NCBI RefSeq assembly: GCF_017848315.1
Contig: NZ_JAFKEC010000014.1
Span: 1-64,000 of the forward strand
Direction of reading: 5' to 3'
Length of the DNA stretch: 64,000 nt
Origin: Pseudomonas palmensis
GTDB lineage: Bacteria; Pseudomonadota; Gammaproteobacteria; Pseudomonadales; Pseudomonadaceae
Part shown: one piece after another, positions 19,977 to 30,476 of the stretch
Numbering within the stretch: position 1 is the stretch's first letter
Layout of the letters: each line of letters opens with the position of its first letter
Translations under genes and position numbers: made by a program
The notes under the pieces: model-generated
What the model was told of the DNA's origin: nothing
The model's database searches: none
What the model saw: the letters and a program-made list of their open reading frames with translations, nothing else

Positions 19977-21224
19977 TCAGCTCAGACGCAGGCGGCTTGC
20001 GCCAACCAGCCAGCTATAGATCAGGTACAACAGCACGGTGGCCAGCAACAGCAACCCGCCCAGTGCGGTGGCCATGCCCCAGTTGATGCTGGTGTTGGTG
20101 TAGAAGGCGACAAAGTAGCTGACCATCTGGTCGTTCGGGCTGCCCAGCAGTGCCGGGGTGATGTAGTAGCCGATCGCCAGGATGAACACCAGCAGGCACC
20201 CTGCGCCGACGCCGGCATAGGTCTGCGGCAGGTACACCCGCCAGAAGCTGGCGAACGGATGGCAACCCAGGGAGATCGCCGCACGCATGTAGGTCGGGGA
20301 AATGCCCTTCATCACGCTGTAGATCGGCAAAATCATGAACGGCAGCAGAATGTGGACCATCGAGATGTACACGCCGGTACGGTTGAACACCAGTTCCATC
20401 GGCTTGTCGATCAGCCCCAGCGCCATCAGGCCGCTGTTGATCAGCCCCCCGGACTGGAGCAGCACGATCCACGCCGCCACCCGCACCAGGATCGAGGTCC
20501 AGAACGGCAGCAACACCAGGATCATCAGCAGGTTGCTCTGCCGGGTCGGCAGGTTGGCCAGCAGGTAGGCCAGCGGGTACGCCAACGCCAGGCAGATGAC
20601 GGTGATCACCAGGCCCATCCACAGGGTGCGGGCAAAGATGTCGAGGTAGATGGCCTGGTCCGGGGTGGTCGGCGCCAGCTCGCCCAGGTCATCGATACGG
20701 TGGTCCACCGAGGCCAGCAGGTAGAACGGCGTCACGCTGCTGGTGTTGCGGCGGATCGCCTGCCAGTAGGCCGGGTCGCCCCAACGCTCGTCCAGCTCCT
20801 GCAACGCATCCTTGTAGGATTGCGGCTCGGTCTTGAACGGCAGGGCCCTGGCAGTCTTGGCCAGCAGGCTGCGGTAGCCGGCCAGCTCCATGTTCAGACG
20901 CTTGGAAACATCGCCCAGGGTCTGGTTCTTGCGCGATTCGGCGAGGTCTTCGCTGAGGGCCTTGTACACGTCCTCGCCAGGCAGGCTCTTGCCGTCCCAT
21001 TCAGCCACCGCGGCGACGGTGCGCGGCAAGCCGCCAACCACCTCGGGGTTGCCGACGCTCTTGTACAGCAGCGCGGCGATCGGCACGATGAAAACCAGCA
21101 GCAGAAACACTGCCAGCGGTGCGATCAATGCTTTTGCCTTCCAGCGGTTGACGCGTTCAGCACGCGCCAGGCGCTTCTTGAGGTTGGAACCTGCGCCTTC
21201 GTTCAGGGGCACTGCGATGGCCAT
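19977..21224 (-). CDS. ABC transporter permease (PotB/AgtC-like)
   Basis: 415-residue permease. A cytoplasmic N terminus, a first helix (about 38-60), an unusually long periplasmic segment of roughly 150 residues, then a block of five or so helices with the EAA motif RAAISLGCHPFASFWRVYLPQTYAG. The long periplasmic insert is common to PotB-like permeases of this subgroup. Start 21224 (MAIAVPLNEG) follows CGGAG; an upstream ATG at 21251 is less supported. Confidence 0.88.
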   Translation of the reverse strand: MAIAVPLNEGAGSNLKKRLARAERVNRWKAKALIAPLAVFLLLVFIVPIAALLYKSVGNPEVVGGLPRTVAAVAEWDGKSLPGEDVYKALSEDLAESRKNQTLGDVSKRLNMELAGYRSLLAKTARALPFKTEPQSYKDALQELDERWGDPAYWQAIRRNTSSVTPFYLLASVDHRIDDLGELAPTTPDQAIYLDIFARTLWMGLVITVICLALAYPLAYLLANLPTRQSNLLMILVLLPFWTSILVRVAAWIVLLQSGGLINSGLMALGLIDKPMELVFNRTGVYISMVHILLPFMILPIYSVMKGISPTYMRAAISLGCHPFASFWRVYLPQTYAGVGAGCLLVFILAIGYYITPALLGSPNDQMVSYFVAFYTNTSINWGMATALGGLLLLATVLLYLIYSWLVGASRLRLS

Positions 21225-21289
21225 AGCGAACTCCGAAAATCTTGGAAACAAGAGGCGTCAGCACGATGCCGACGCCCCATTGGCACGGC

Positions 21290-22321
21290 TTACTTGGCCG
21301 CCCAGGCGTTGAAGCGTTGTTCCAGCTGCTCGCTGTTGTCAGCCCAGAACACCACGTCGATCTGCACCTGATTGGCGATGTTCTCCGGCGTGGTCGGCAT
21401 GTCCTTCTTGACCTCGTCCGTCAGCAACGCCACGGCCTTGCTGTTGGCCGGACCGTAGGCGATGTTCGAGGAGAACACCTTCTGCTGCTCGGGCTGGATC
21501 GAGAAGGCGATGAACTTCTTGGCGTCCTCGAGGTTTTTCGCGCCCTTCGGAATGGCCCAGGCATCGAAGTCGTAGATACCGCCGTTCCATACCACCTTCA
21601 GGTTGCTTTCCTTCTGCACCGCAGCGATGCGACCGTTGTAGGCCGAGCTCATCACCACGTCGCCCGAGGCCAGGTACTGCGGCGGCTGTGCACCTGCTTC
21701 CCACCACTGGATGTTTGGCTTGAGGGCGTCGAGCTTCTTGAAGGCGCGGTCCTGGCCTTCCTTGGTGCCCAGCACCTTGTAGACGTCTTTAGGTGCCACA
21801 CCGTCGGCCATCAGCGCGAATTCCAGGGTGTACTTGGCACCCTTGCGCAGGCCGCGCTTGCCCGGGAATTTCTGGGTATCCCAGAAATCCGCCCAGCTGG
21901 TGGGCGCAGTCTTGAGTTTGTCGGCGTTGTAGGCCATGACGGTCGACCACACGAAGAAGCCCACGCCACACGGCTGGATGGCGCCGGCCACATAGTCGGA
22001 CTCATCGCCGAACAGGGCCGGGTCGAGCTGCTCGAACATGCCTTCGTCACAACCGCGGGCCAGTTCCGGCGACTCCACCTCCACCAGGTTCCAGCTCACG
22101 CTCTTGGTGTCGACCATGGCCTTGACCTTGGCCATTTCACCGTTGTAGTCGGCGGGGATGATCTTGCCGTTGCCGGCCTTTTCCCACGGCTCGTAGAACG
22201 CCTTGACCTGGGCGGCCTTGTTGGCCCCCCCGAATGCGACCACGGTCAGGTCGGCGGCGATGGCCTGGCTTGCTGCGAACAGGCCCAGGGTCAGAGCGGT
22301 CAGCTTCAAGTGTTTGTTCAT
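21290..22321 (-). CDS. periplasmic solute-binding protein (PotD/AgtB-like)
   Basis: 343-residue extracellular solute-binding protein, family 1 (polyamine type). A signal peptide (MNKHLKLTALTLGLFAASQA, cut near AIAA|DLTVV) is followed by the mature fold with VAFGGANKAAQVKAFY, WAIPKGAKN and VMSSAYNGRI. It captures the substrate of the importer, probably 5-aminovalerate/GABA. Start 22321 is supported by GGAGAG; the frame reaches 22429 but lacks a plausible signal there. Confidence 0.9.
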   Translation of the reverse strand: MNKHLKLTALTLGLFAASQAIAADLTVVAFGGANKAAQVKAFYEPWEKAGNGKIIPADYNGEMAKVKAMVDTKSVSWNLVEVESPELARGCDEGMFEQLDPALFGDESDYVAGAIQPCGVGFFVWSTVMAYNADKLKTAPTSWADFWDTQKFPGKRGLRKGAKYTLEFALMADGVAPKDVYKVLGTKEGQDRAFKKLDALKPNIQWWEAGAQPPQYLASGDVVMSSAYNGRIAAVQKESNLKVVWNGGIYDFDAWAIPKGAKNLEDAKKFIAFSIQPEQQKVFSSNIAYGPANSKAVALLTDEVKKDMPTTPENIANQVQIDVVFWADNSEQLEQRFNAWAAK

Positions 22322-22361
22322 TATTGTTCTCTCCGCGTTGCTGGGATGGGTGAGGCGATCC

Positions 22362-23486
22362 TCACTGGGCTTCCAGAATAGGATCGAGTGCGCGACCGTG
22401 CTCGACCTCCCAGCCCAGTGGCACCACATCGCCCACGGCCAGGGCCGGGTCGAGTTCGGCGATGGGTTGCTTCACGAAGAAGTCCGCCTTGCCGCACACT
22501 TCCAGACGCACCCGCACGTGGTCGCCCAGGTAGATGAATTCGGCCACCCGCCCAGAGAAGCGGTTGACGCAGCTTTCGCTGTGACCGTTCAGGCGCACGC
22601 GCTCCGGACGGATCGACAGGGTGACCGGCTCGCCCGGCTGGCCGACGTTGACGGCCAGTGCCTCGACCTTCTCGCCACGGGGCAGCGCCACCAGGCAGCG
22701 ATCGCCGGTCTGGCTGAGCAGGCGCCCGTTGATACGGTTGTTCTCGCCGATGAAGTTGGCCACGAAGGTATTCTTCGGCTCTTCATACAGGGTGCGCGGG
22801 TCGGCGATCTGCTGGATCTCGCCCTGGTGGAACACGGCCACGCGGTCGGACATGGTCAGCGCTTCGCCCTGGTCGTGGGTCACGTAGACCACGGTCACGC
22901 CCAGACGCTGGTGCAGGTGCTTGATTTCCATCTGCATGTGTTCGCGCAGCTGCTTGTCGAGGGCGCCGAGGGGTTCGTCCATCAGTACCAGTTGCGGTTC
23001 GAACACCAGGGCGCGAGCCAGCGCAACACGCTGCTGCTGGCCGCCGGAAAGCTGGCCGGGGTAGCGCTGGGCGAAGGTTTCGAGCTGCACCATGTTCAGC
23101 ACGCGCTTGACCCGCTCGCTGATGTCGGTCTTGCTCAGGTTGCGCACGCTCAGCGGGAAGGCCAGGTTCTCGGCCACGGTCATGTGCGGGAACAACGCAT
23201 AGTTCTGGAACACCATGCCGATGTCGCGCTTGTGCGGCGGCACGTTGTTGATCGAACGCCCGTCCAGCAGGATCTCGCCGGCGGTAGGGGTTTCGAACCC
23301 TGCCAGCATCATCAGGCTGGTGGTCTTGCCCGAGCCCGAGGGGCCGAGCAGGGTCAGGAACTCGCCTTTGCGAATATCCAGATTCAGGTCTTTGACGATC
23401 AGCGACTCGCCGTCGTAGCTCTTCTGCACACCACGGAAGCTGACCAGCACTTCGCCGGTTGCAGCGTTCGAATTCACCTCACTCAT
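22362..23486 (-). CDS. ABC transporter ATP-binding protein (PotA/AgtA-like)
   Basis: 374-residue ATPase. Walker [10 protein letters not shown] near residue 50, signature [15 protein letters not shown], Walker [13 protein letters not shown], then a C-terminal TOBE domain. First gene of the transporter operon (ATPase-binding protein-permease-permease). A promoter and a palindromic operator candidate lie upstream (23523-23612), beyond which sit the two-component genes on the same strand. Confidence 0.92.
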   Translation of the reverse strand: MSEVNSNAATGEVLVSFRGVQKSYDGESLIVKDLNLDIRKGEFLTLLGPSGSGKTTSLMMLAGFETPTAGEILLDGRSINNVPPHKRDIGMVFQNYALFPHMTVAENLAFPLSVRNLSKTDISERVKRVLNMVQLETFAQRYPGQLSGGQQQRVALARALVFEPQLVLMDEPLGALDKQLREHMQMEIKHLHQRLGVTVVYVTHDQGEALTMSDRVAVFHQGEIQQIADPRTLYEEPKNTFVANFIGENNRINGRLLSQTGDRCLVALPRGEKVEALAVNVGQPGEPVTLSIRPERVRLNGHSESCVNRFSGRVAEFIYLGDHVRVRLEVCGKADFFVKQPIAELDPALAVGDVVPLGWEVEHGRALDPILEAQ

Positions 23487-23522
23487 ACCTGCACCTTCTT
23501 GTTGGATGACTGCTGTGACCCA

Positions 23523-23550
23523 AGACTAGAGAAGGCAGAAGGTGGCGCAA
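23523..23550 (-). promoter_or_regulatory. candidate agt transporter promoter
   Basis: Minus strand TTGCGC (23550-23545), 16-bp spacer, TAGTCT (23528-23523), about 37 nt before the ATPase start codon. Confidence 0.4.
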
Positions 23551-23596
23551 ATCGGGGGTGCTGAGAGAATGCCATCAGCCGGATGGAAACTTGCGG

Positions 23597-23612
23597 GTAG
23601 GGATTGCCCTAC
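23597..23612. promoter_or_regulatory. perfect palindrome, candidate AgtR operator
   Basis: GTAGGG-ATTG-CCCTAC has perfect 6-bp arms. Its centre is about 88 nt upstream of the start site predicted from the 23523-23550 promoter, a usual place for an activator. The adjacent NarL-type response regulator is the natural candidate; this is inference. Confidence 0.4.
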
Positions 23613-23649
23613 AAGGGTGGCGTTTTCAGACACGTTGATAGCCGTGCTG

Positions 23650-23730
23650 CCCCCTTCGCTGGCAAGCCAGCCCCCACAAGGTTTGTCGGTACACGCCGAA
23701 CCTGTGGCGGCTGGCTTGCCAGCGAAGGGA
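23650..23730. repeat. REP pair between agtR-like gene and transporter
   Basis: Inverted copies CCCCTTCGCTGGCAAGCCAG (from 23651) and GGCTGGCTTGCCAGCGAAGG (from 23709) can fold into a long imperfect cruciform. The 270-bp gap otherwise holds only the transporter promoter region. Confidence 0.8.
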
Positions 23731-23756
23731 TCAACCCGATGTCGTTTTTGGAACAC

Positions 23757-24386
23757 TCACACCAGCTTGTGCTCCATCGCATACTTCACCAGCTCCGCCA
23801 GCGAAGTCACATTCAGCTTCTGCATCAGGCGCGCCTTGTGGGTGCTGATGGTCTTGTTGCTCAGCGCCAGCTGCTGGGCAATGTCGTTGACGTTCGCCCC
23901 CTGGGCCAACCGTTCGAACACCGAGAACTCGCGCTCCGACAGCATCGAGTGCAGGGGGCGCGAATCCGTCAGCCCCACCTCGAACACCATGCGGTCGGCC
24001 AGGTCCGGATCGATGTAGCGCCCGCCCCCCGCCACCCGGCGAATCGCGGTCAGCAGCAGCGCCGGATCACTGTCCTTGGTCGCGTACCCCGCCGCGCCGA
24101 TCTTCAGCGCCCGCGCCGCCATCTGCGCTTCGTCATGCATCGACAGCACCAGGATCGCCGGCGGCGCGCTCAACGCGCGAATTCGCGGTATCGCCTCCAG
24201 CCCGTTCACCCCCGGCATCGAGATATCCAGCAACACCACCTCGCATTCGGTGTGGCGCAAGGCTTCGAGCAACTGCTCGCCATTGCCGGCCTCGCCCACC
24301 ACCTGCATGTCCTTGGCCAGGCCGATCAACTGCTTGATGCCCTCACGCACGATGGTGTGGTCTTCGGCAACCAATACTCGAATCAC
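23757..24386 (-). CDS. agtR: NarL/FixJ-family response regulator (AgtR-like)
   Basis: 209-residue two-component regulator. The receiver domain carries the acidic pair AEDH, phospho-Asp in LLDISMPG (about residue 54) and the conserved Lys in GAAGYATKDS; the C-terminal LuxR HTH reads LSEREFSVFERLAQGANVNDIAQQLALSNKTISTHKARLM. Its start is 2 nt from the stop of the sensor gene. Placement between a substrate-binding sensor kinase and an amino-acid ABC operon matches agtSR of P. aeruginosa. Confidence 0.85.
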   Translation of the reverse strand: MIRVLVAEDHTIVREGIKQLIGLAKDMQVVGEAGNGEQLLEALRHTECEVVLLDISMPGVNGLEAIPRIRALSAPPAILVLSMHDEAQMAARALKIGAAGYATKDSDPALLLTAIRRVAGGGRYIDPDLADRMVFEVGLTDSRPLHSMLSEREFSVFERLAQGANVNDIAQQLALSNKTISTHKARLMQKLNVTSLAELVKYAMEHKLV

Positions 24387-24388
24387 TG

Positions 24389-26791
24389 TCAGCTCCTGTC
24401 GTTGTTCAGGGGGATGCGTACGCTCAACGTGGTGCCCTCGCCCGGTTCGCTGTCCAGGCGCATGCTGCCGCCCAGCATCAGCACGCGCTCGCGCATGCCC
24501 ACCAGGCCGAACGAGGTCGGGCGCTGGTCACTCTGCACGAAACCCACGCCGTCGTCGCTGATGGTCAGGCACAGCATCGCACCGTCCAGGCCCAGGTTGA
24601 TCTGCACAGTATGCGCGTGGGCGTGGCGCATGACGTTGGTCAGGGCCTCCTGCAGAATGCGGAACAGGCTGGTGGCCTTGGCGTCGCTGAGCGGCGGCAG
24701 GTTGTCCGGTACCTCGACCAGGCACGGGATCTGCGTGCGGGCCTCGAAACGCCGGGCCTGCCACTCGATGGCCGAGGCAATGCCGGCATCCAGAATCGGC
24801 GGGCGCAAGGCCGTGGCGACGTCGCGCACCAGCTGGAACAGCTGCGCGATCAGGCGCTTCATGCTGCCCAGGCGCTCGTTCAGGCCCGGGTCCAGCCCGG
24901 CATAGGCCAGCTCGCACATCGAGGTTTCCAGCTTGAGCACGGTCAGCATCTGCCCGAGCTCATCATGCACCTCGCGGGCGATCCGCGCTTTCTCTTCCTC
25001 GCGCACGCTCTCCAGGTGCGCCGACAGTTCGCGCAGTTGCTCCTGGGAGCGCGCCAGTTCCAGCTCGGCGCGCTTGCTCTGGCTGATGTCCCATACCACC
25101 CCGTCCCACACCACGCGGCCGTCGCGCAGATTGCGGGTACTGGCCTTGATGTCGGCCCAGCGCTGCTCACCCTGGCGCGTGACGATGCGGCCCTGCCACG
25201 ACCAGTCCTGGTCGGTGGCCAGCGCCTGGTCCTGCACGCGGTGATAGTCGGCGCGGTCTTCGCTGTGCACCAGGTTGCGCAAGCCCATGTCCGGGTGCTG
25301 CAGTTCGATGGGCGAGTAGCCGACCAGGGCCTCGCTGCCTTCGCTGATATAGGGGAACTCCAGGTCGCCGATCGCCGGGTTGCGTTCCAGCCGGAACACC
25401 AGCCCCGGCACGTTGCCGGCAATGCCCTTGAGCCGCGCCTCGCTCTCGCGCAGCGCCGCCAGGGCACGGCGGCGCTCGGTGACGTCATTGATGAACACCA
25501 CCAGGTATTCGGCATCGCGAAAGCGCAAGAAGCTCAACGACACATCCACCGGTACCAGGCTGCCATCGGCGCGCAGGCACTGGGTCTCGAAGCGCTGCGC
25601 CGCCTCGTCGCTGGCCCTTGCACGCTTCCACAGGTCCAGCCAGCGGTCCATGTGCAGGTTGGGCTCGATATCGATCAGCGGGCGATCGTTCAGCGCCCCA
25701 GAGGTATAGCCGAGCATGCTTTCGACCGCGCGGTTGGCGTAGCGCACATGGCTGTCCCAATGCACCCACAGGATGCCCACGGTGCTCTGGTCGAGGGAGA
25801 ACTGGCTCAGGCGCAGCGCCTCTTCGCGGGCCAGGCGCTTGGCGATGTTTTCCCGCGCAGCCAGCAGGTTCAGCTCCAACTGCTGTTGCTGGCGCCGCTG
25901 CCAGATCACGATGAAGACGCAACTGAAGAACAGCGCCGCGAACAGCAACGCCAGGTTCTGCCAGAACCCCGGTGACTCGCTCAGGCGCGGGTAGCGGGGT
26001 TGCAGCCAGCGGTTGTGCAACTGCTCCAGGTCCTTGGCCGGGATGGCCTGCAGGCCGACCTCGATGATGTCGGCCAGTATCGGCCAGTCACGCCGCGAGC
26101 CCACCCGCAGCAACTGCGGCAAACCGATGTCGCCCACCACCACCAGATCGCTGAATTCGTTCTCGCGCGACAACCGGCTCAACTGCGCTTCATCCAGCAC
26201 CGCGTAGCGCACCTGCTCGCTGAGCAACAGCTGCAAGGCCTGGCGCTCGGCCGGCACGCCTTGAAGATTCAGGTTGGAATAGGTCGCGCGCAGATAGTCG
26301 GCCAGTGAACTGGGCATGCGCACTGCCACCCGCTCGTTTTCGGCGAGCCGCTCCAGGTCCACTGCCATCGAGCCGTTGCGCGGGCCCACGATCAACTGCG
26401 GTACGCGCATGTAGGGGTCGCTGAACAACCAGCGACGCAGGCTGGCCGGGGTCTGGGTCAGCCCTGGCGCCAGGTCGATCTCGCCGCCGGCCAGGGCATG
26501 TTCGAGCGCGGCCTGGTCGGGGAAGTTGCGCCACGTCAGGTCCAGGTCCAATGCCCTGCCCAGCCAGTTCATCAGCTCGACGTTGACACCTGACAGCTGC
26601 TGCAGGCGCCGGTCGAACTGCGCGAACGGAGCCTGCAACACCAGGCCCACCCGCAAGCTGCGGTGCTGGTCGAGCCATTGCTGTTGCGCCGGGTCCAGGC
26701 GTACCGCAGCCGGTACGGATGCCTGCTCCGCGTTCGCCATAAAGGGCCAGCACAAGCAGCCGATAAACAACAGGCAGCGCAAACGCATCAT
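24389..26791 (-). CDS. agtS: hybrid-architecture sensor kinase with periplasmic substrate-binding domain (AgtS-like)
   Basis: About 800-residue inner-membrane histidine kinase. Order: signal/anchor (MMRLRCLLFIGCLCWPFMANA), periplasmic SBP_bac_3-type domain (about 40-270), a transmembrane helix (LALLFAALFFSCVFIVIW), two PAS domains, a HisKA_3 dimerisation domain with phospho-His in AREVHDELGQ (about residue 605) and a HATPase (RHAHAHTVQINLG, DDGVGF). Start is uncertain: 26791 gives a clean signal sequence, 26821 is an alternative. It presumably binds the transporter's substrate and phosphorylates the adjacent regulator. Confidence 0.85.
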   Translation of the reverse strand: MMRLRCLLFIGCLCWPFMANAEQASVPAAVRLDPAQQQWLDQHRSLRVGLVLQAPFAQFDRRLQQLSGVNVELMNWLGRALDLDLTWRNFPDQAALEHALAGGEIDLAPGLTQTPASLRRWLFSDPYMRVPQLIVGPRNGSMAVDLERLAENERVAVRMPSSLADYLRATYSNLNLQGVPAERQALQLLLSEQVRYAVLDEAQLSRLSRENEFSDLVVVGDIGLPQLLRVGSRRDWPILADIIEVGLQAIPAKDLEQLHNRWLQPRYPRLSESPGFWQNLALLFAALFFSCVFIVIWQRRQQQQLELNLLAARENIAKRLAREEALRLSQFSLDQSTVGILWVHWDSHVRYANRAVESMLGYTSGALNDRPLIDIEPNLHMDRWLDLWKRARASDEAAQRFETQCLRADGSLVPVDVSLSFLRFRDAEYLVVFINDVTERRRALAALRESEARLKGIAGNVPGLVFRLERNPAIGDLEFPYISEGSEALVGYSPIELQHPDMGLRNLVHSEDRADYHRVQDQALATDQDWSWQGRIVTRQGEQRWADIKASTRNLRDGRVVWDGVVWDISQSKRAELELARSQEQLRELSAHLESVREEEKARIAREVHDELGQMLTVLKLETSMCELAYAGLDPGLNERLGSMKRLIAQLFQLVRDVATALRPPILDAGIASAIEWQARRFEARTQIPCLVEVPDNLPPLSDAKATSLFRILQEALTNVMRHAHAHTVQINLGLDGAMLCLTISDDGVGFVQSDQRPTSFGLVGMRERVLMLGGSMRLDSEPGEGTTLSVRIPLNNDRS

Positions 26792-26885
26792 CTTGAATCT
26801 CGTCAATGAAGGGACCGCCATCGAACATGGCCGTCGTCGACAAATACCATTAGGCTGCCGGTATCACTCTGGCCTGGATCGATCA

Positions 26886-27890
26886 ATGTTCGTACTCAAA
26901 CGCACGGCGCTTTCGGCGCTATGCCTGTCCTTGATACTACCTTGTACCGCACAAGTTCTGGCGCAGGAAACGCCGGCCGCCGACGCCGATGCCGCCCCGG
27001 CCACCCGCCAGGCGCTGCCCGAGCGCAGCCAGGAAGACGCCCAGGCCCTGGAGCGGCAAGTGCCCAAGGACGAGCAGCAAACCCTGCAGGCCGGCAGCGA
27101 CAGCTTCCTGGCCCTGTGGAAACCTGCCAACACCCCGGCACCCGAAGGCGTGGTGATCATCGTCCCGGGTGCCGGCGAGAGCGCCGACTGGCCACGCACC
27201 GTCGGCCCCCTGCGGCGCAAGTTCCCCGATGCAAAATGGGCCAGTCTGAGCCTGAGCCTGCCGGATCTGCTGGCCGAGAGCCCGGTGGCCCGCAAGGAAA
27301 CCCCAGCACCGCCCCCGCAACCGGACAAGGACGTGAAGGGCGCACCGGCCAAGGCCACGCCGGCCGATGCCAATGCCAACATCGCCCAGGCCACCGCAGC
27401 AGAAACCGAAAACAGCGAAAGCGCCGAAGCGCCCGCCAGTACCGATCCGGCGGCCAGTGAAAAGGCCGACGCCGAGCGTATCTTCGCCCGCCTGGATGCC
27501 GCCGTCGCCTACGCACAGCAGCAGAACGCACGCAGTGTGGTGCTGCTGGGCAGCGGCAGCGGTGCCTATTGGTCAGCCCGTTACATCAGCGAACGGCAAC
27601 CGCCGCAGGTGCAAAAGCTGGTGATGGTCGCTGCGCAGAACCCGGCCCGCGTCGAACACAGCCTCGACAGCCTGGCCGCCACGCTCAAGCTGCCGATCGC
27701 CGACTTCTACTATGCCAACCAGGCCGGCGCCAGGCAGGCGGCCGTGAACCGCCTGCAGGCCAGCAAGCGACTCAAGGACAGCAGCTACCACCAGGTCGCC
27801 CTGACGGCCATGCCCGGCAACCAGGCTGCCGAGCAGGAGCAACTGTTCCGCCGCATTCGCGGCTGGCTGAGCCCGCAAGCGGTCGACTAG
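26886..27890 (+). CDS. DUF3530 alpha/beta-hydrolase-like exported protein
   Basis: 334-residue protein with a signal peptide (MFVLKRTALSALCLSLILPCTAQVLAQ). After an Ala/Glu-rich region there is a strand-loop VVIIVPGAGESADWP, an Ala/Pro/Lys-rich low-complexity insert (about 140-190), and VVLLGSGSGAYWSARY, which resembles a nucleophile elbow with Ser in GSGSG. The function is unknown. It is divergent from the sensor kinase gene and converges on the djlA-like gene, overlapping its stop by 4 bases. Confidence 0.75.
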   Translation: MFVLKRTALSALCLSLILPCTAQVLAQETPAADADAAPATRQALPERSQEDAQALERQVPKDEQQTLQAGSDSFLALWKPANTPAPEGVVIIVPGAGESADWPRTVGPLRRKFPDAKWASLSLSLPDLLAESPVARKETPAPPPQPDKDVKGAPAKATPADANANIAQATAAETENSESAEAPASTDPAASEKADAERIFARLDAAVAYAQQQNARSVVLLGSGSGAYWSARYISERQPPQVQKLVMVAAQNPARVEHSLDSLAATLKLPIADFYYANQAGARQAAVNRLQASKRLKDSSYHQVALTAMPGNQAAEQEQLFRRIRGWLSPQAVD

Positions 27891-28651
27891 AAGCCGCGCC
27901 GCTTGCGTACCACCGCGTAGGCCTGATGCAGGTCACGGGTACGCTCGGTGGCGTCGCGCACCTGCGCCGGGCTCGCGCCGCTACCCACCAGTTTGTCCGG
28001 ATGATGCCGGCTGAGCAGGCGCCGGTAGGCCTGCTTGACCTGTACAGGCTCGGTCTCGGGTAACACCCCCAGCAAGCGCAGGGCCTCGGGATAGCTGATG
28101 CCCTGATTGCCCAGGGCCGCCCGGTGCGGCTCGTAGTCGCTGGCCAGTGCCTGCACCCGGGTCGTCGACCAACCCAACTGCTGCCCCCACTGCATCAGCA
28201 GTTCGCGCTCGTGACGCCCTACCCGGCCATCGGCCCAGACCATGCGCCAGCAGGCACGCAGCAAGCCTTCGGCAGCATGGGGTTGCTGCTTGAGGCGACG
28301 CAGGTGCGGGTGCAGGCGCTCGCTGCCGCTCTTGCCCCGGTTGAATGCGGCAATCGCGCGCAGACGTGCCGGTTCGCTCATCTCCAGGCGCTGCATTTCC
28401 TGACGCGCCTGCTGGATATGTCCGTCGACCACCCGCCCTTCACTCTTGGCCAGGCGCCCAAGCAGCACGAACAGCACTTCGTCGTCGCGCAGCACCGCGC
28501 GCCCGCCCAGACGCTCGCGCAGGTGCGCCCAACTGTGCAGTTGCAGACGGCGGTCCATCGCCTGACCGAGCAATGCCCCCAGCAACGCCCCTGGAATGCT
28601 GGCGATGGCAAAACCCGCTCCGGCACCAATCACTGTGCTCGGCCACAACAT
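27887..28651 (-). CDS. DjlA-like co-chaperone (TerB-like plus DnaJ domain)
   Basis: 254-residue protein with an N-terminal hydrophobic anchor (WPSTVIGAGAGFAIASIPGALLGALLG), a central TerB/DjlA helical domain (ADGRVGRHERELL) and a C-terminal J domain carrying HPD in RLLSRHHPDKL. This is the DjlA architecture: a membrane-anchored partner of DnaK. Start 28651 is one base after the murU stop, so the gene is coupled to the amgK-murU operon. Confidence 0.82.
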   Translation of the reverse strand: MLWPSTVIGAGAGFAIASIPGALLGALLGQAMDRRLQLHSWAHLRERLGGRAVLRDDEVLFVLLGRLAKSEGRVVDGHIQQARQEMQRLEMSEPARLRAIAAFNRGKSGSERLHPHLRRLKQQPHAAEGLLRACWRMVWADGRVGRHERELLMQWGQQLGWSTTRVQALASDYEPHRAALGNQGISYPEALRLLGVLPETEPVQVKQAYRRLLSRHHPDKLVGSGASPAQVRDATERTRDLHQAYAVVRKRRGF

Positions 28652-28652
28652 G

Positions 28653-30346
<1,694 letters not shown>

Positions 30347-30476
30347 TACATGGGTCTCCGACGGCCCTAGCCGTCAAGCGGGTCATGCTTTATTATCCAG
30401 CATCTTTTTCAGACCATCGAGAGGCGTGCGGCCCCACACGCGGGCAGATGGCACGCAGGAAGCCCGGACTAATAAG

